From Caulobacteraceae bacterium (GTDB lineage Bacteria > Pseudomonadota > Alphaproteobacteria > Caulobacterales > Caulobacteraceae), in assembly GCA_013815405.1 (NCBI GenBank), contig JACDGF010000126.1, positions 1 to 6,515 of the forward strand: a stretch of DNA of 6,515 bases, in the 5' to 3' direction. This document shows positions 1-5,873 of the stretch, piece by piece. Made by a program: the position numbers and the translations under genes. Under the pieces are notes generated by a model, which was given only the letters and a program-made list of their open reading frames with translations, had not been told where the DNA came from and made no database searches. Every line of letters starts with the position of its first letter. Position 1 is the stretch's first letter.

Positions 1-78
1 GCCCAGGCCCGGGTCGTCGTCGTCGCCGCCCCAGGCGACGGCCGGCCGGCCATGGCGGATGAGATAGACGCGCGCCAT
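1..78 (-). CDS. Histidine phosphatase family protein, N-terminal fragment (runs off the left edge)
   Basis: Reading leftwards from an ATG at 78, 26 codons stay open to the window edge and begin MARVYLIRHGRPAVAWGG. A hydrophobic strand followed by R-H-G at residues 8-10 is the signature of the histidine phosphatase (phosphoglycerate mutase-like) superfamily, whose histidine is phosphorylated during catalysis. A weak Shine-Dalgarno (ACGGAA, six bases before the ATG) supports this start. Only about a tenth of a typical 180-230 residue protein is present, so the substrate cannot be told; sugar-phosphate, nucleotide or alpha-ribazole phosphatases all share this start. A short acidic run (four Asp, residues 19-22) follows. 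The gene is divergent from glnB. The family call rests on one motif in the right place, so it is likely but not certain. Confidence 0.7.
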   Translation of the reverse strand, partial: MARVYLIRHGRPAVAWGGDDDDPGLG

Positions 79-223
79 CGTCGGTTCCGTGAAACGCGTA
101 TATTCGCGATCTTCGCCCCATTCTAAGGGGGCCGCGCCTCGGCGCAAAGCGCCCTCGGCGGACCGCCCGCGGCCTTAAGGCCGACGTCGCCCGATTTTCG
201 GCCGTCCCGGCGCGATCCGGCGG
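79..223. other. Divergent intergenic region upstream of glnB, far half
   Basis: No coding potential is seen here apart from the antisense continuation of glnB-overlapping frames. It holds an AT-rich island inside CGCG repeats (95-108), a 5-bp GC hairpin GCCCC/GGGGC (115-132) and a second small hairpin GGCGC-AAA-GCGCC (141-153). Neither hairpin is followed by a T run, so neither is called a terminator. The promoter of the leftward phosphatase gene must lie here, but no convincing -35/-10 pair was found for it. Confidence 0.5.
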
Positions 224-659
<436 letters not shown>

Positions 660-711
660 AAACGGCCCCTTCAAGAAAGGCCCTCAACCCTCAAGCAGGA
701 CGGTCAGCGGC

Positions 712-2121
712 ATGAGCACACCCAAGGACATTCGCGATCAGATCAAGGAAAAGGAGGTCGAATTCGTCGATGTCCGCTTCACCGACATGCGCGGCCAGAT
801 GCAGCACGTGACCTTAGACGTCTCCATGGTCGACGACGATTTCCTAACCGACGGGACGATGTTCGACGGCTCTTCGATCGCCGGCTGGAAGGCGATCAAC
901 GAGTCGGACATGAAGCTGCGCCCGGACCTGGCCAGCGCCGCCATCGACCCCTTCTACCAGCAGCCGACCCTGGCGCTGTTCTGCGACGTGCTGAACCCCG
1001 ACACCAACGAGCCCTACAATCGCGACCCCCGTTCCATCGCCCGCAAGGCGCTCACCTATGTCAAGGCCTCCGGGGTCGGCGACACGGTCTATTTCGGGCC
1101 GGAGGCGGAGTTCTTCATCTTCGACGACGTGCGCTGGTCCACCCAGGCCCACGACACCGGCTACGCCTTCGACTCGATCGAGCTGCCGGCCAACACCGGC
1201 AAGGTTTATGCCGAAGGCAACATGGGCCATCGGCCCGGGCCCAAGGGCGGTTATTTCCCGGTCGGCCCGATCGATTCGGCCCAGGATCTGCGCGGCGAGA
1301 TGCTGGCGGTGATGGGCGAGCTTGGAATGCAGCCGGAAAAGCACCACCACGAGGTGGCGCCGGCGCAGCACGAGCTTGGACTGAAGTTCTCAGACCTGCT
1401 GACCATGGCCGACCGGCTGCAGCTCTATAAGTATGTGATCCACAATGTGGCGGCCGCCTACGGCAAGACCGCCACCTTCATGGCCAAGCCGATGTTCGGC
1501 GACAACGGCTCGGGCATGCACGTCCACCAGTCGATCTGGAACAAGGGCAAGCCTCTCTTCGCCGGTGACAAATACGCCGGCCTTTCGGAGACCTGCCTCC
1601 ACTACATCGGCGGCGTCATTCGACACGCCCGGGCGATCAACGCCTTTTCCAACTCCACCACCAATTCCTACAAGCGCCTGGTGCCCGGCTACGAGGCGCC
1701 GGTGAAGCTGGCCTATTCGGCCCGCAACCGCTCCGCCTCGATCCGCATCCCCCATGTCGAAAGCCCCAAGGGCAAGCGGATCGAGGTGCGGTTCCCCGAC
1801 CCCATGGGCAATCCCTACCTCACCTTCGTCGCCCTGCTGATGGCCGGCCTCGACGGGATCGAGAACCGGATCCATCCCGGCCAGCCGATGGACAAGAACC
1901 TCTACGACCTGCCCCCCCGGGAGCAGAAGAAGGTGCCGGAAGTCTGCGGCTCCCTGCGCGAGGCCCTCGGCCACCTCGACAAGGACCGCGCCTTTCTGAA
2001 GAAGGGCGGGGTGATGGACGACGACTTCATCGACGCCTACATCGAACTGAAGATGGAGGAGGTCATGCGCCTCCAGCTCCACCCCCATCCGGTCGAATTC
2101 GACATGTATTTCAAGTGTTGA
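712..2121 (+). CDS. glnA: Glutamine synthetase, type I (adenylylated GSI-beta)
   Basis: The enzyme makes glutamine from glutamate, ammonia and ATP as a cytoplasmic dodecamer and is the main entry point for nitrogen. The 469-residue product has the standard GSI length. Visible signatures in order: FDGSSIAGW (51-59), the metal/glutamate-site EAEFF (131-135), [10 protein letters not shown] (212-221), the ATP-binding signature [12 protein letters not shown] with HVHQS (259-274), and the adenylylation loop KNLYDLPP, with Tyr398 (equivalent to Tyr397 of the enteric enzyme). Intact Tyr398 marks the GSI-beta class, regulated by adenylylation through the GlnB cascade encoded next door. The start MSTPKDI has AGGA at 697-700, eleven bases upstream, which is rather far. 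No internal promoter is obvious in the 52-base gap from glnB. The gene is complete and ends in TGA at 2119-2121. Confidence 0.98.
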   Translation: MSTPKDIRDQIKEKEVEFVDVRFTDMRGQMQHVTLDVSMVDDDFLTDGTMFDGSSIAGWKAINESDMKLRPDLASAAIDPFYQQPTLALFCDVLNPDTNEPYNRDPRSIARKALTYVKASGVGDTVYFGPEAEFFIFDDVRWSTQAHDTGYAFDSIELPANTGKVYAEGNMGHRPGPKGGYFPVGPIDSAQDLRGEMLAVMGELGMQPEKHHHEVAPAQHELGLKFSDLLTMADRLQLYKYVIHNVAAAYGKTATFMAKPMFGDNGSGMHVHQSIWNKGKPLFAGDKYAGLSETCLHYIGGVIRHARAINAFSNSTTNSYKRLVPGYEAPVKLAYSARNRSASIRIPHVESPKGKRIEVRFPDPMGNPYLTFVALLMAGLDGIENRIHPGQPMDKNLYDLPPREQKKVPEVCGSLREALGHLDKDRAFLKKGGVMDDDFIDAYIELKMEEVMRLQLHPHPVEFDMYFKC

Positions 2122-2150
2122 GGGTCGAACCGTCTCGCGGCGTGACCCTC
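2120..2150. terminator. Stem-loop between convergent glnA and toxin gene
   Basis: Arms GAGGGTC (2120-2126) and GACCCTC (2144-2150) pair perfectly over seven bases, and CCG/CGG (2130-2132 with 2138-2140) pair inside. The left arm overlaps the glnA TGA. Being symmetric, it could end transcription of both converging units. No T run follows on either strand, so it is not a textbook intrinsic terminator; it could simply be an mRNA 3'-end stabiliser. Confidence 0.35.
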
Positions 2151-2157
2151 TGGCGGA

Positions 2158-2442
2158 TCAAAGCCTTTTGGGCCAACGCCGTCGGCCATGCAGGACGCCC
2201 AGAATCTCAATGATTTCTCCACGCACCCTGTAGGGAATGACGAAGGGAGTCCTTGGAACGACAAGTTCCCGCGTCCCCGTCAGACGTCCGGGCCGCCCGC
2301 TTGCCGGGAAGCGCGGCAGTCCGTGGGTAGCGGCCAGGATGAGCGCCGTCTGTCGTCGGGCGGCGGCTTGGCTGTCCTGAGCGATGTAGAGTTGCAGCGC
2401 GCCCAGGTCGCGCACGGCCCGCCTCGACCATCTCAGTCGCAT
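2158..2442 (-). CDS. Type II toxin, RelE/ParE family
   Basis: This 94-residue basic protein fits the RelE/ParE fold, whose members either cut mRNA at the ribosome (RelE) or poison DNA gyrase (ParE); sequence alone does not say which. Visible marks: an N-terminal segment MRLRWSRRAVRDLGALQLYIAQ (strand then helix), the family-typical GRPGRLTGTRELVV (49-62), TPFVIPYRV (65-73) and the C-terminal ILGVLHGRRRWP (80-91), together the beta-sheet that carries the active surface. The ATG at 2442 lies inside the end of the upstream antitoxin gene, with a 10-base overlap, so translation is probably coupled; no separate Shine-Dalgarno is needed. Length and conserved C-terminus suggest an intact toxin. It ends 37 bases from the end of glnA, on the opposite strand. 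Confidence 0.86.
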   Translation of the reverse strand: MRLRWSRRAVRDLGALQLYIAQDSQAAARRQTALILAATHGLPRFPASGRPGRLTGTRELVVPRTPFVIPYRVRGEIIEILGVLHGRRRWPKRL

Positions 2443-2702
2443 GTGGGCATAGGGAGTTCCTCATCCGACCCCCACGACCGAACCCAGGCCACGACCTCCT
2501 CGTGGTCGATCAGGCGTCCCTCGTCGGCGTCACGGACGCCTTCGGCGATGGCGGCCAGTTGCCACTCCTGGGCCTCCACGAAATCCCTCACCGCCTGTTC
2601 GATCGCCCAGGATTTCGGGCGATCCAAGGCGAGAGCCACCGCCGTCACGCGATCGTTGAGAGCGGACTCCATTCGGACACTTACGGAGGTGGTCTTGGCC
2701 AT
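2433..2702 (-). CDS. Ribbon-helix-helix (CopG-like) antitoxin
   Basis: The 89-residue product starts with a short beta strand, TTSVSVRM (4-11), followed by two helices around LNDRVTAVALALDRPKSWAIEQAVRDFV (15-42). This is the pattern of a ribbon-helix-helix DNA-binding dimer. The C-terminal half is acidic (EGVRDADEGRLIDHEEVVAWVRSWGSDEE, 54-82) and is the part expected to wrap and neutralise the toxin; the GRLIDHEEVVAW stretch is typical of antitoxins partnered with RelE/ParE toxins. The start at 2702 has GAGG nine bases upstream. It precedes and overlaps the toxin gene, the usual antitoxin-first order that keeps antitoxin in excess. It is expected to repress its own operon by binding the inverted repeat at 2734-2750. 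Confidence 0.86.
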   Translation of the reverse strand: MAKTTSVSVRMESALNDRVTAVALALDRPKSWAIEQAVRDFVEAQEWQLAAIAEGVRDADEGRLIDHEEVVAWVRSWGSDEELPMPTCD

Positions 2703-2733
2703 GCCGACGGTCCTCGATCTGCGGTGCTACAGT

Positions 2734-2750
2734 GTCATACACCGTATCAC
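2734..2750. promoter_or_regulatory. Probable autoregulatory operator of the toxin-antitoxin operon
   Basis: Read towards the antitoxin gene, GTGATAC-GGT-GTATGAC is an inverted repeat with seven-base arms and one mismatch, centred about 40 bases upstream of the antitoxin ATG. A second, overlapping repeat, GTGT-ATG-ACAC, extends it by two bases towards the gene. The arm contains TATGAC, a 4/6 match to a -10 hexamer, so protein bound here would block RNA polymerase. Ribbon-helix-helix antitoxins typically bind such repeats at their own promoter. The repeat is seen; the binding is inferred. Confidence 0.55.
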
Positions 2751-2793
2751 GATCTGGCCCGGTCGTGTAGACTTTTGAACGAGCAGACTTTGG

Positions 2794-2815
2794 GTAGGCG
2801 CCGCAATGAGCCTAC
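2794..2815 (-). terminator. Stem-loop at the end of the diiron-protein gene
   Basis: On the minus strand GTAGGC (2815-2810) pairs with GCCTAC (2799-2794) across a ten-base loop, and the first arm includes the TAG stop of the diiron gene. It lies where the YceI-P450-diiron transcript should end, ahead of the toxin-antitoxin promoter. There is no T run after it, so termination is only possible, not shown. Just beyond it AGACTTT occurs twice, 16 bases apart (2769-2775 and 2785-2791), with no evident role. Confidence 0.33.
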
Positions 2816-3897
2816 GCCGGCTCCATCGCCTTGGCCCGATCCGCCACGCTGGCGACGTAGGCGCGCCGGGCGTCGAACTGCCGGGCGATGTCCTCGTCGG
2901 AGTCCTGGAGGGCCTGAACGTCGACGTCGGCCAAGCCGATGATGCCCATCTCGGTGTAGCCCTCGCGGATCGTATCGCCCCACAGGCCGATGTCCTTCAC
3001 GATCGGCACGATGCGGGTGAAGAGGGCCGAGCGGAACTGCTGCATATAGCCCGAATCGTACATGTGCGCGGCGCAGGCCGCCGGGTCGAGGCCCAGGGTG
3101 CGCCACACCTCGACCGCGTCGAAACGGTCGCGCATGAGGTAACAGGCCTCCAGCAGAAATTCCTCGCGCTCGTCGCGCTCGGCCTGGCTGAGATGCGGAT
3201 AGTAGTCGCGCAGGGCCAGGCGCCCGAAGGCGACGTGGCGGGATTCGTCCTGCATGACATAGGCGTTGACGGCCGCCGCCAGCGGGTTCTGGGCGTTGTC
3301 GCGCACCTGCTGGAAGGCGGCCAAAGCCAGGCCCTCGATCACCACCTGCATGCCCAGATAGGTCATGTCCCAGCGGCTGTCGCGCAGCACCTGGTCGATC
3401 AGTTCCTGGAGAGGCGCGGTGATCGGATAGGCGACGCCGAACTTGCGCAGCAGGCGGTTGTAGGCCTCGACGTGGCGCGCCTCGTCGATCACCTGGGTCG
3501 AGGCGTAGAACTTGGAGTCCATGTCGGGGACCTGGGTGACGATCTTGGCGGCGCAGATCAGCGCGCCCTGTTCACCCTGCATGAACTGGCTGAGGTTCCA
3601 GGCCTGGAAATGCTTGCGCACCCGCGCCTTATCGCGGCGCGACATCGCCTCGTACTGGGCCATGCCCGAGATCGGCAGCATAGCCTCCGGCAGTTGCTGG
3701 GGATTGTCCTCATCGAGGTCCTGGGACCAGTCGATGCGCGTTTCGGCGTTCCACTGCATCTCCACGCCCTTGCGATAGAGGCCCATCATCGCCGCCCGAC
3801 CGTCGTCGTAATCCCAGTTGAAGCGCGCGTCGAAATTCTGCGGCACGGCCCAGGTGGCGGCGCCCGGATCGATCACATAGTTGTCGCGGAACGGCAT
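2812..3897 (-). CDS. Ferritin-like diiron protein, candidate oxygenase (AurF/R2-like)
   Basis: A 361-residue soluble protein with no signal peptide. It carries two copies of the diiron motif E-X28-DExRH: Glu109 with DEARH at 138-142, and Glu188 with DESRH at 217-221. Four carboxylates and two histidines spaced this way make the four-helix-bundle dimetal site of the ferritin superfamily, and the E-X(28-37)-DExRH pair is the pattern described for AurF-type N-oxygenases. All six ligands are present, so it is probably an active metalloprotein. The N-terminus (QNFDARFNWDYDDG, 20-33) and the segment DSRWDMTYLGMQVVIEGLAL (173-192) are distinctive, but I cannot tie them to a known substrate. AGGAG seven bases before ATG 3897 fixes the start. 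It follows the P450 gene by 27 bases, so the two are probably coexpressed. Alternatives are an R2-like oxidase, a fatty-acyl oxygenase/desaturase-like enzyme or a non-catalytic ferritin-like protein. Confidence 0.8.
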   Translation of the reverse strand: MPFRDNYVIDPGAATWAVPQNFDARFNWDYDDGRAAMMGLYRKGVEMQWNAETRIDWSQDLDEDNPQQLPEAMLPISGMAQYEAMSRRDKARVRKHFQAWNLSQFMQGEQGALICAAKIVTQVPDMDSKFYASTQVIDEARHVEAYNRLLRKFGVAYPITAPLQELIDQVLRDSRWDMTYLGMQVVIEGLALAAFQQVRDNAQNPLAAAVNAYVMQDESRHVAFGRLALRDYYPHLSQAERDEREEFLLEACYLMRDRFDAVEVWRTLGLDPAACAAHMYDSGYMQQFRSALFTRIVPIVKDIGLWGDTIREGYTEMGIIGLADVDVQALQDSDEDIARQFDARRAYVASVADRAKAMEPA

Positions 3898-3924
3898 CGT
3901 GGTTCTCCTCTAAGGTTCCGCCGC

Positions 3925-5172
3925 TCAGGCGTGGATCCTCACCGGCAGGTGCTCATAGCCCTTCACGAAGCTGGAGAGCACCCGCTTGGGCTCGCCGACC
4001 ACCTCGATCCGCTCCCAGCGCTTGAGAATCTCTTCCCAGACGATCTTCAGCTGCATCTCGGCCAAGCGGTTGCCGACGCAGCGGTGGATGCCGAAGCCGA
4101 AGGAGAGGTGCTGGCGGGGGCGCGGCCGGTCGATGATGAAGGCGTTGGGGTTCTCGATCGCCGCCTCGTCGCGGTTGCCCGAGACGTACCACATCACCAC
4201 CTTGTCGCCCGCTCGGATCGTCTTGCCGCCGAGCTGATGGTCGGCCAGCGCGATGCGGCGCATGTGGGCGAGCGGCGTCTGCCAGCGGATGATCTCGGGA
4301 ACCATGCTGGTGATCAGGGACCGATCCTCCCGCAGCTTGCGGTACTGGTCGGGAAATTTGTTGAGCGCCAGAACCCCGCCGCTGATCGAATTGCGGGTGG
4401 TGTCGTTGCCGCCGACGATGAGCAGGATCAGGTTGCCCAGATACTCCATGGGCTCCATGTTCCGCGTGGCGTCGGCGTGGGCCATCATCGAAATGAGGTC
4501 GCTTCCGGGCTCGCTGTTCACCCGCTGGTTCCACAGGTCGGTGAAATAGGCCGCGCACTCCATCAGCTCCGCCTGGCGGGCTTCTTCCGACTCGATGATC
4601 CCCGATTCCTCGGAAGCCGTGGCGACGTCCGACCAGCGGGTGAGCTTGCGCCGGTCGTCCCAGGGAAAATCGAACAGGGTGGCGAGCATCTGGGTGGTCA
4701 GCTCGATCGACACATTGTCGACCCAGTCGAAGGTCTCGCCCACCGGCAGGGCGTCCAGGATCGCCCCGGCCCGCTCGCGGATGACCGGCTCGAGGTTGGC
4801 CAGGTTGTGCGGCGAGACGATCGGGCTGACCACCTTGCGCTGGGCGTCGTGCTTGGGCGGGTCCATGGCGATGAACATCGGCAGGTGGAAGTCCTCGCGG
4901 GCGTTGGCGATGGTGATGCCGCCCTCGGAGGAGAAGACGCCGTGGTTGGTGTCCACGGTCATGATGTCGGCGTACCGGGTCACCGACCAATAGGGGCCGA
5001 ATTCGTGCTCGGCGGTGAAGTGCACCGGATCCTCGGCCCGGATACGCTCGAAGAATGGCCACAGGGTGTCGTTCTGGAACCGCTCGGCGACGCTCAGATC
5101 GATCTCATCGAGCGGCATGCCATAGGCCTGGGCCCTCGCGTCGGCCAGCCTGTCCAATCCGCCGTCGGCCAT
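3925..5172 (-). CDS. Cytochrome P450, CYP153 family (alkane/fatty acid terminal hydroxylase)
   Basis: CYP153 enzymes are soluble bacterial P450s that hydroxylate the terminal carbon of medium-chain alkanes, alcohols and fatty acids, fed with electrons by a ferredoxin and a ferredoxin reductase. The 415-residue product has all the P450 landmarks: MDPPKHDAQRK (103-113, helix C region), the I-helix oxygen-activation motif GGNDTTRNS (254-262), the K-helix E293-I-I-R296, and the heme loop FGFGIHRCVGNRLAE with the thiolate ligand Cys365. The stretches FDWVDNVSIELTTQMLATLF (148-167) and TPLAHMRR (299-306) match my recollection of CYP153 sequences, which is the basis for the subfamily. AAGGAG seven bases before ATG 5172 fixes the start. 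It lies 21 bases after the YceI-like gene and 27 before the diiron gene. No redox partner gene is adjacent in the window. P450 is certain; CYP153 is very likely; substrate is inferred. Confidence 0.93.
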   Translation of the reverse strand: MADGGLDRLADARAQAYGMPLDEIDLSVAERFQNDTLWPFFERIRAEDPVHFTAEHEFGPYWSVTRYADIMTVDTNHGVFSSEGGITIANAREDFHLPMFIAMDPPKHDAQRKVVSPIVSPHNLANLEPVIRERAGAILDALPVGETFDWVDNVSIELTTQMLATLFDFPWDDRRKLTRWSDVATASEESGIIESEEARQAELMECAAYFTDLWNQRVNSEPGSDLISMMAHADATRNMEPMEYLGNLILLIVGGNDTTRNSISGGVLALNKFPDQYRKLREDRSLITSMVPEIIRWQTPLAHMRRIALADHQLGGKTIRAGDKVVMWYVSGNRDEAAIENPNAFIIDRPRPRQHLSFGFGIHRCVGNRLAEMQLKIVWEEILKRWERIEVVGEPKRVLSSFVKGYEHLPVRIHA

Positions 5173-5193
5173 GATCGTTCTCCTTGTGGCGCG

Positions 5194-5811
5194 TCACGCC
5201 TTGCGTTCGAAGGCGGCGCTGATGATCAGGGTGACATCGTCGCCGACCAAGGGTACATATTTGGTCACCCCGAAGTCGCTGCGCTTGATCGAGGCCATGC
5301 CCTCGAATCCCGCGGTATAAGCCCCGCTCAGTGGATTCTTGCCCGCGCCGTTGAAATGAGCCTTCAAGGTCACGGGCCGGGTGACCCCGTGCAAGGTGAG
5401 GTCGCCCTGGATCTCGCCGCTGCCCGGGCCGGTTACCGAAAATCGCTTGGCGATGAAGCTGATCACCGGATAGCGATTGGCGTCCAGCCATTCGGCCCCC
5501 TTGAGCTCGGAATCCAGGGTTGCGTTGGTGGTGGCGACCGAAGCGGCGGGGACCGACACCTCGAGGCTGGAGGCGCCGGGTTTGGCCGGGTCGATCCGGG
5601 CGCTTCCCTTGGCGCCCGTGAAGTCGCCGTACCAGGTGGTGAAGCCCAGGTGCGACAGGCTGAAGAGAATGCGCGTGTGTGTCGGCTCGATGGCGTAGGC
5701 GCCCGGCTGGACCGCCGCGAAGTCGGGATTGGCGGCGGGCGCGGGTTGGGCGTGGACGGCGGCGCCCAGAAGAAGGAGGCCCGCGACGGCGGCGGTCTTG
5801 AAGGCGATCAT
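5194..5811 (-). CDS. YceI-family periplasmic lipid-binding protein
   Basis: YceI proteins form a lipocalin-like beta-barrel that holds isoprenoid or other long-chain lipids in the periplasm. The 205-residue product begins with a signal peptide (MIAFKT, hydrophobic AAVAGLLLLGAAV, then VHA before Gln22, a likely signal peptidase I site). Family marks follow: YAIEPTHTRILFSLSHLGF (39-57), LKGAEWLDANRYPVISF (103-119), GDLTLHGVTRPVTL (136-149) and RSDFGVTKYVPLVGDDVTLI (177-196). An in-frame ATG at 5868 would add 19 residues ahead of the signal peptide. ATG 5811 is preferred because GGAG lies six bases before it and the signal sequence then sits at the N-terminus. It is the first gene of the run with the P450 and diiron genes, which hints at carrying a hydrophobic substrate or product, though only by association. 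Confidence 0.92.
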   Translation of the reverse strand: MIAFKTAAVAGLLLLGAAVHAQPAPAANPDFAAVQPGAYAIEPTHTRILFSLSHLGFTTWYGDFTGAKGSARIDPAKPGASSLEVSVPAASVATTNATLDSELKGAEWLDANRYPVISFIAKRFSVTGPGSGEIQGDLTLHGVTRPVTLKAHFNGAGKNPLSGAYTAGFEGMASIKRSDFGVTKYVPLVGDDVTLIISAAFERKA

Positions 5812-5873
5812 GGCTGGCTCCGTTTTGGGACCTCGTGAATGTGATACGCCATCGGGCCAAGAGGACAAGGCTC
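5812..5873. promoter_or_regulatory. Short divergent promoter region between YceI-like operon and potassium channel
   Basis: These 62 bases must hold the start signals of both divergent genes. The Shine-Dalgarno of the channel (GAGGA, 5861-5865) and that of the YceI-like gene (GGAG on the minus strand, six bases ahead of its ATG) are clear. A weak rightward pair, TTGGGA (5825-5830) and GATACG (5843-5848) with a 12-base spacer, fits the short spacing of Caulobacter-type promoters but not the consensus bases. No inverted repeat is evident. Confidence 0.4.

Noticed and set aside
115..153. Two small GC hairpins (115-132 and 141-153) as a terminator or riboswitch upstream of glnB.
   Set aside because: They have only five-base stems, no T run and no recognisable aptamer pattern. 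They lie upstream of the likely promoter and between divergent genes, where no terminator is expected.
2769..2791. Direct repeat AGACTTT, two copies 16 bases apart, as a possible insertion footprint or iteron.
   Set aside because: There are only two seven-base copies with no third, no mobile gene and no origin features nearby; chance is sufficient.
3953..5062. A 369-codon minus-strand frame inside the P450 gene in another register.
   Set aside because: The translation is dominated by Arg, Pro, Gly and His, as expected from a shifted reading of high-GC coding sequence. The P450 frame has all family motifs.
2806..5838. A 1010-codon open frame on the plus strand, antisense to the diiron, P450 and YceI-like genes.
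   Set aside because: All three real genes sit in the same frame, and the register-aligned antisense frame stays open because TTA, CTA and TCA codons are avoided at high GC. The translation is low-complexity, rich in His, Asp, Val and Gly, with no recognisable domain, while the opposite strand encodes three clear families with ribosome binding sites.
5812..5868. ATG at 5868 as the start of the YceI-like protein.
   Set aside because: It would place 19 polar residues before an otherwise normal signal peptide; ATG 5811 has a well-spaced GGAG.
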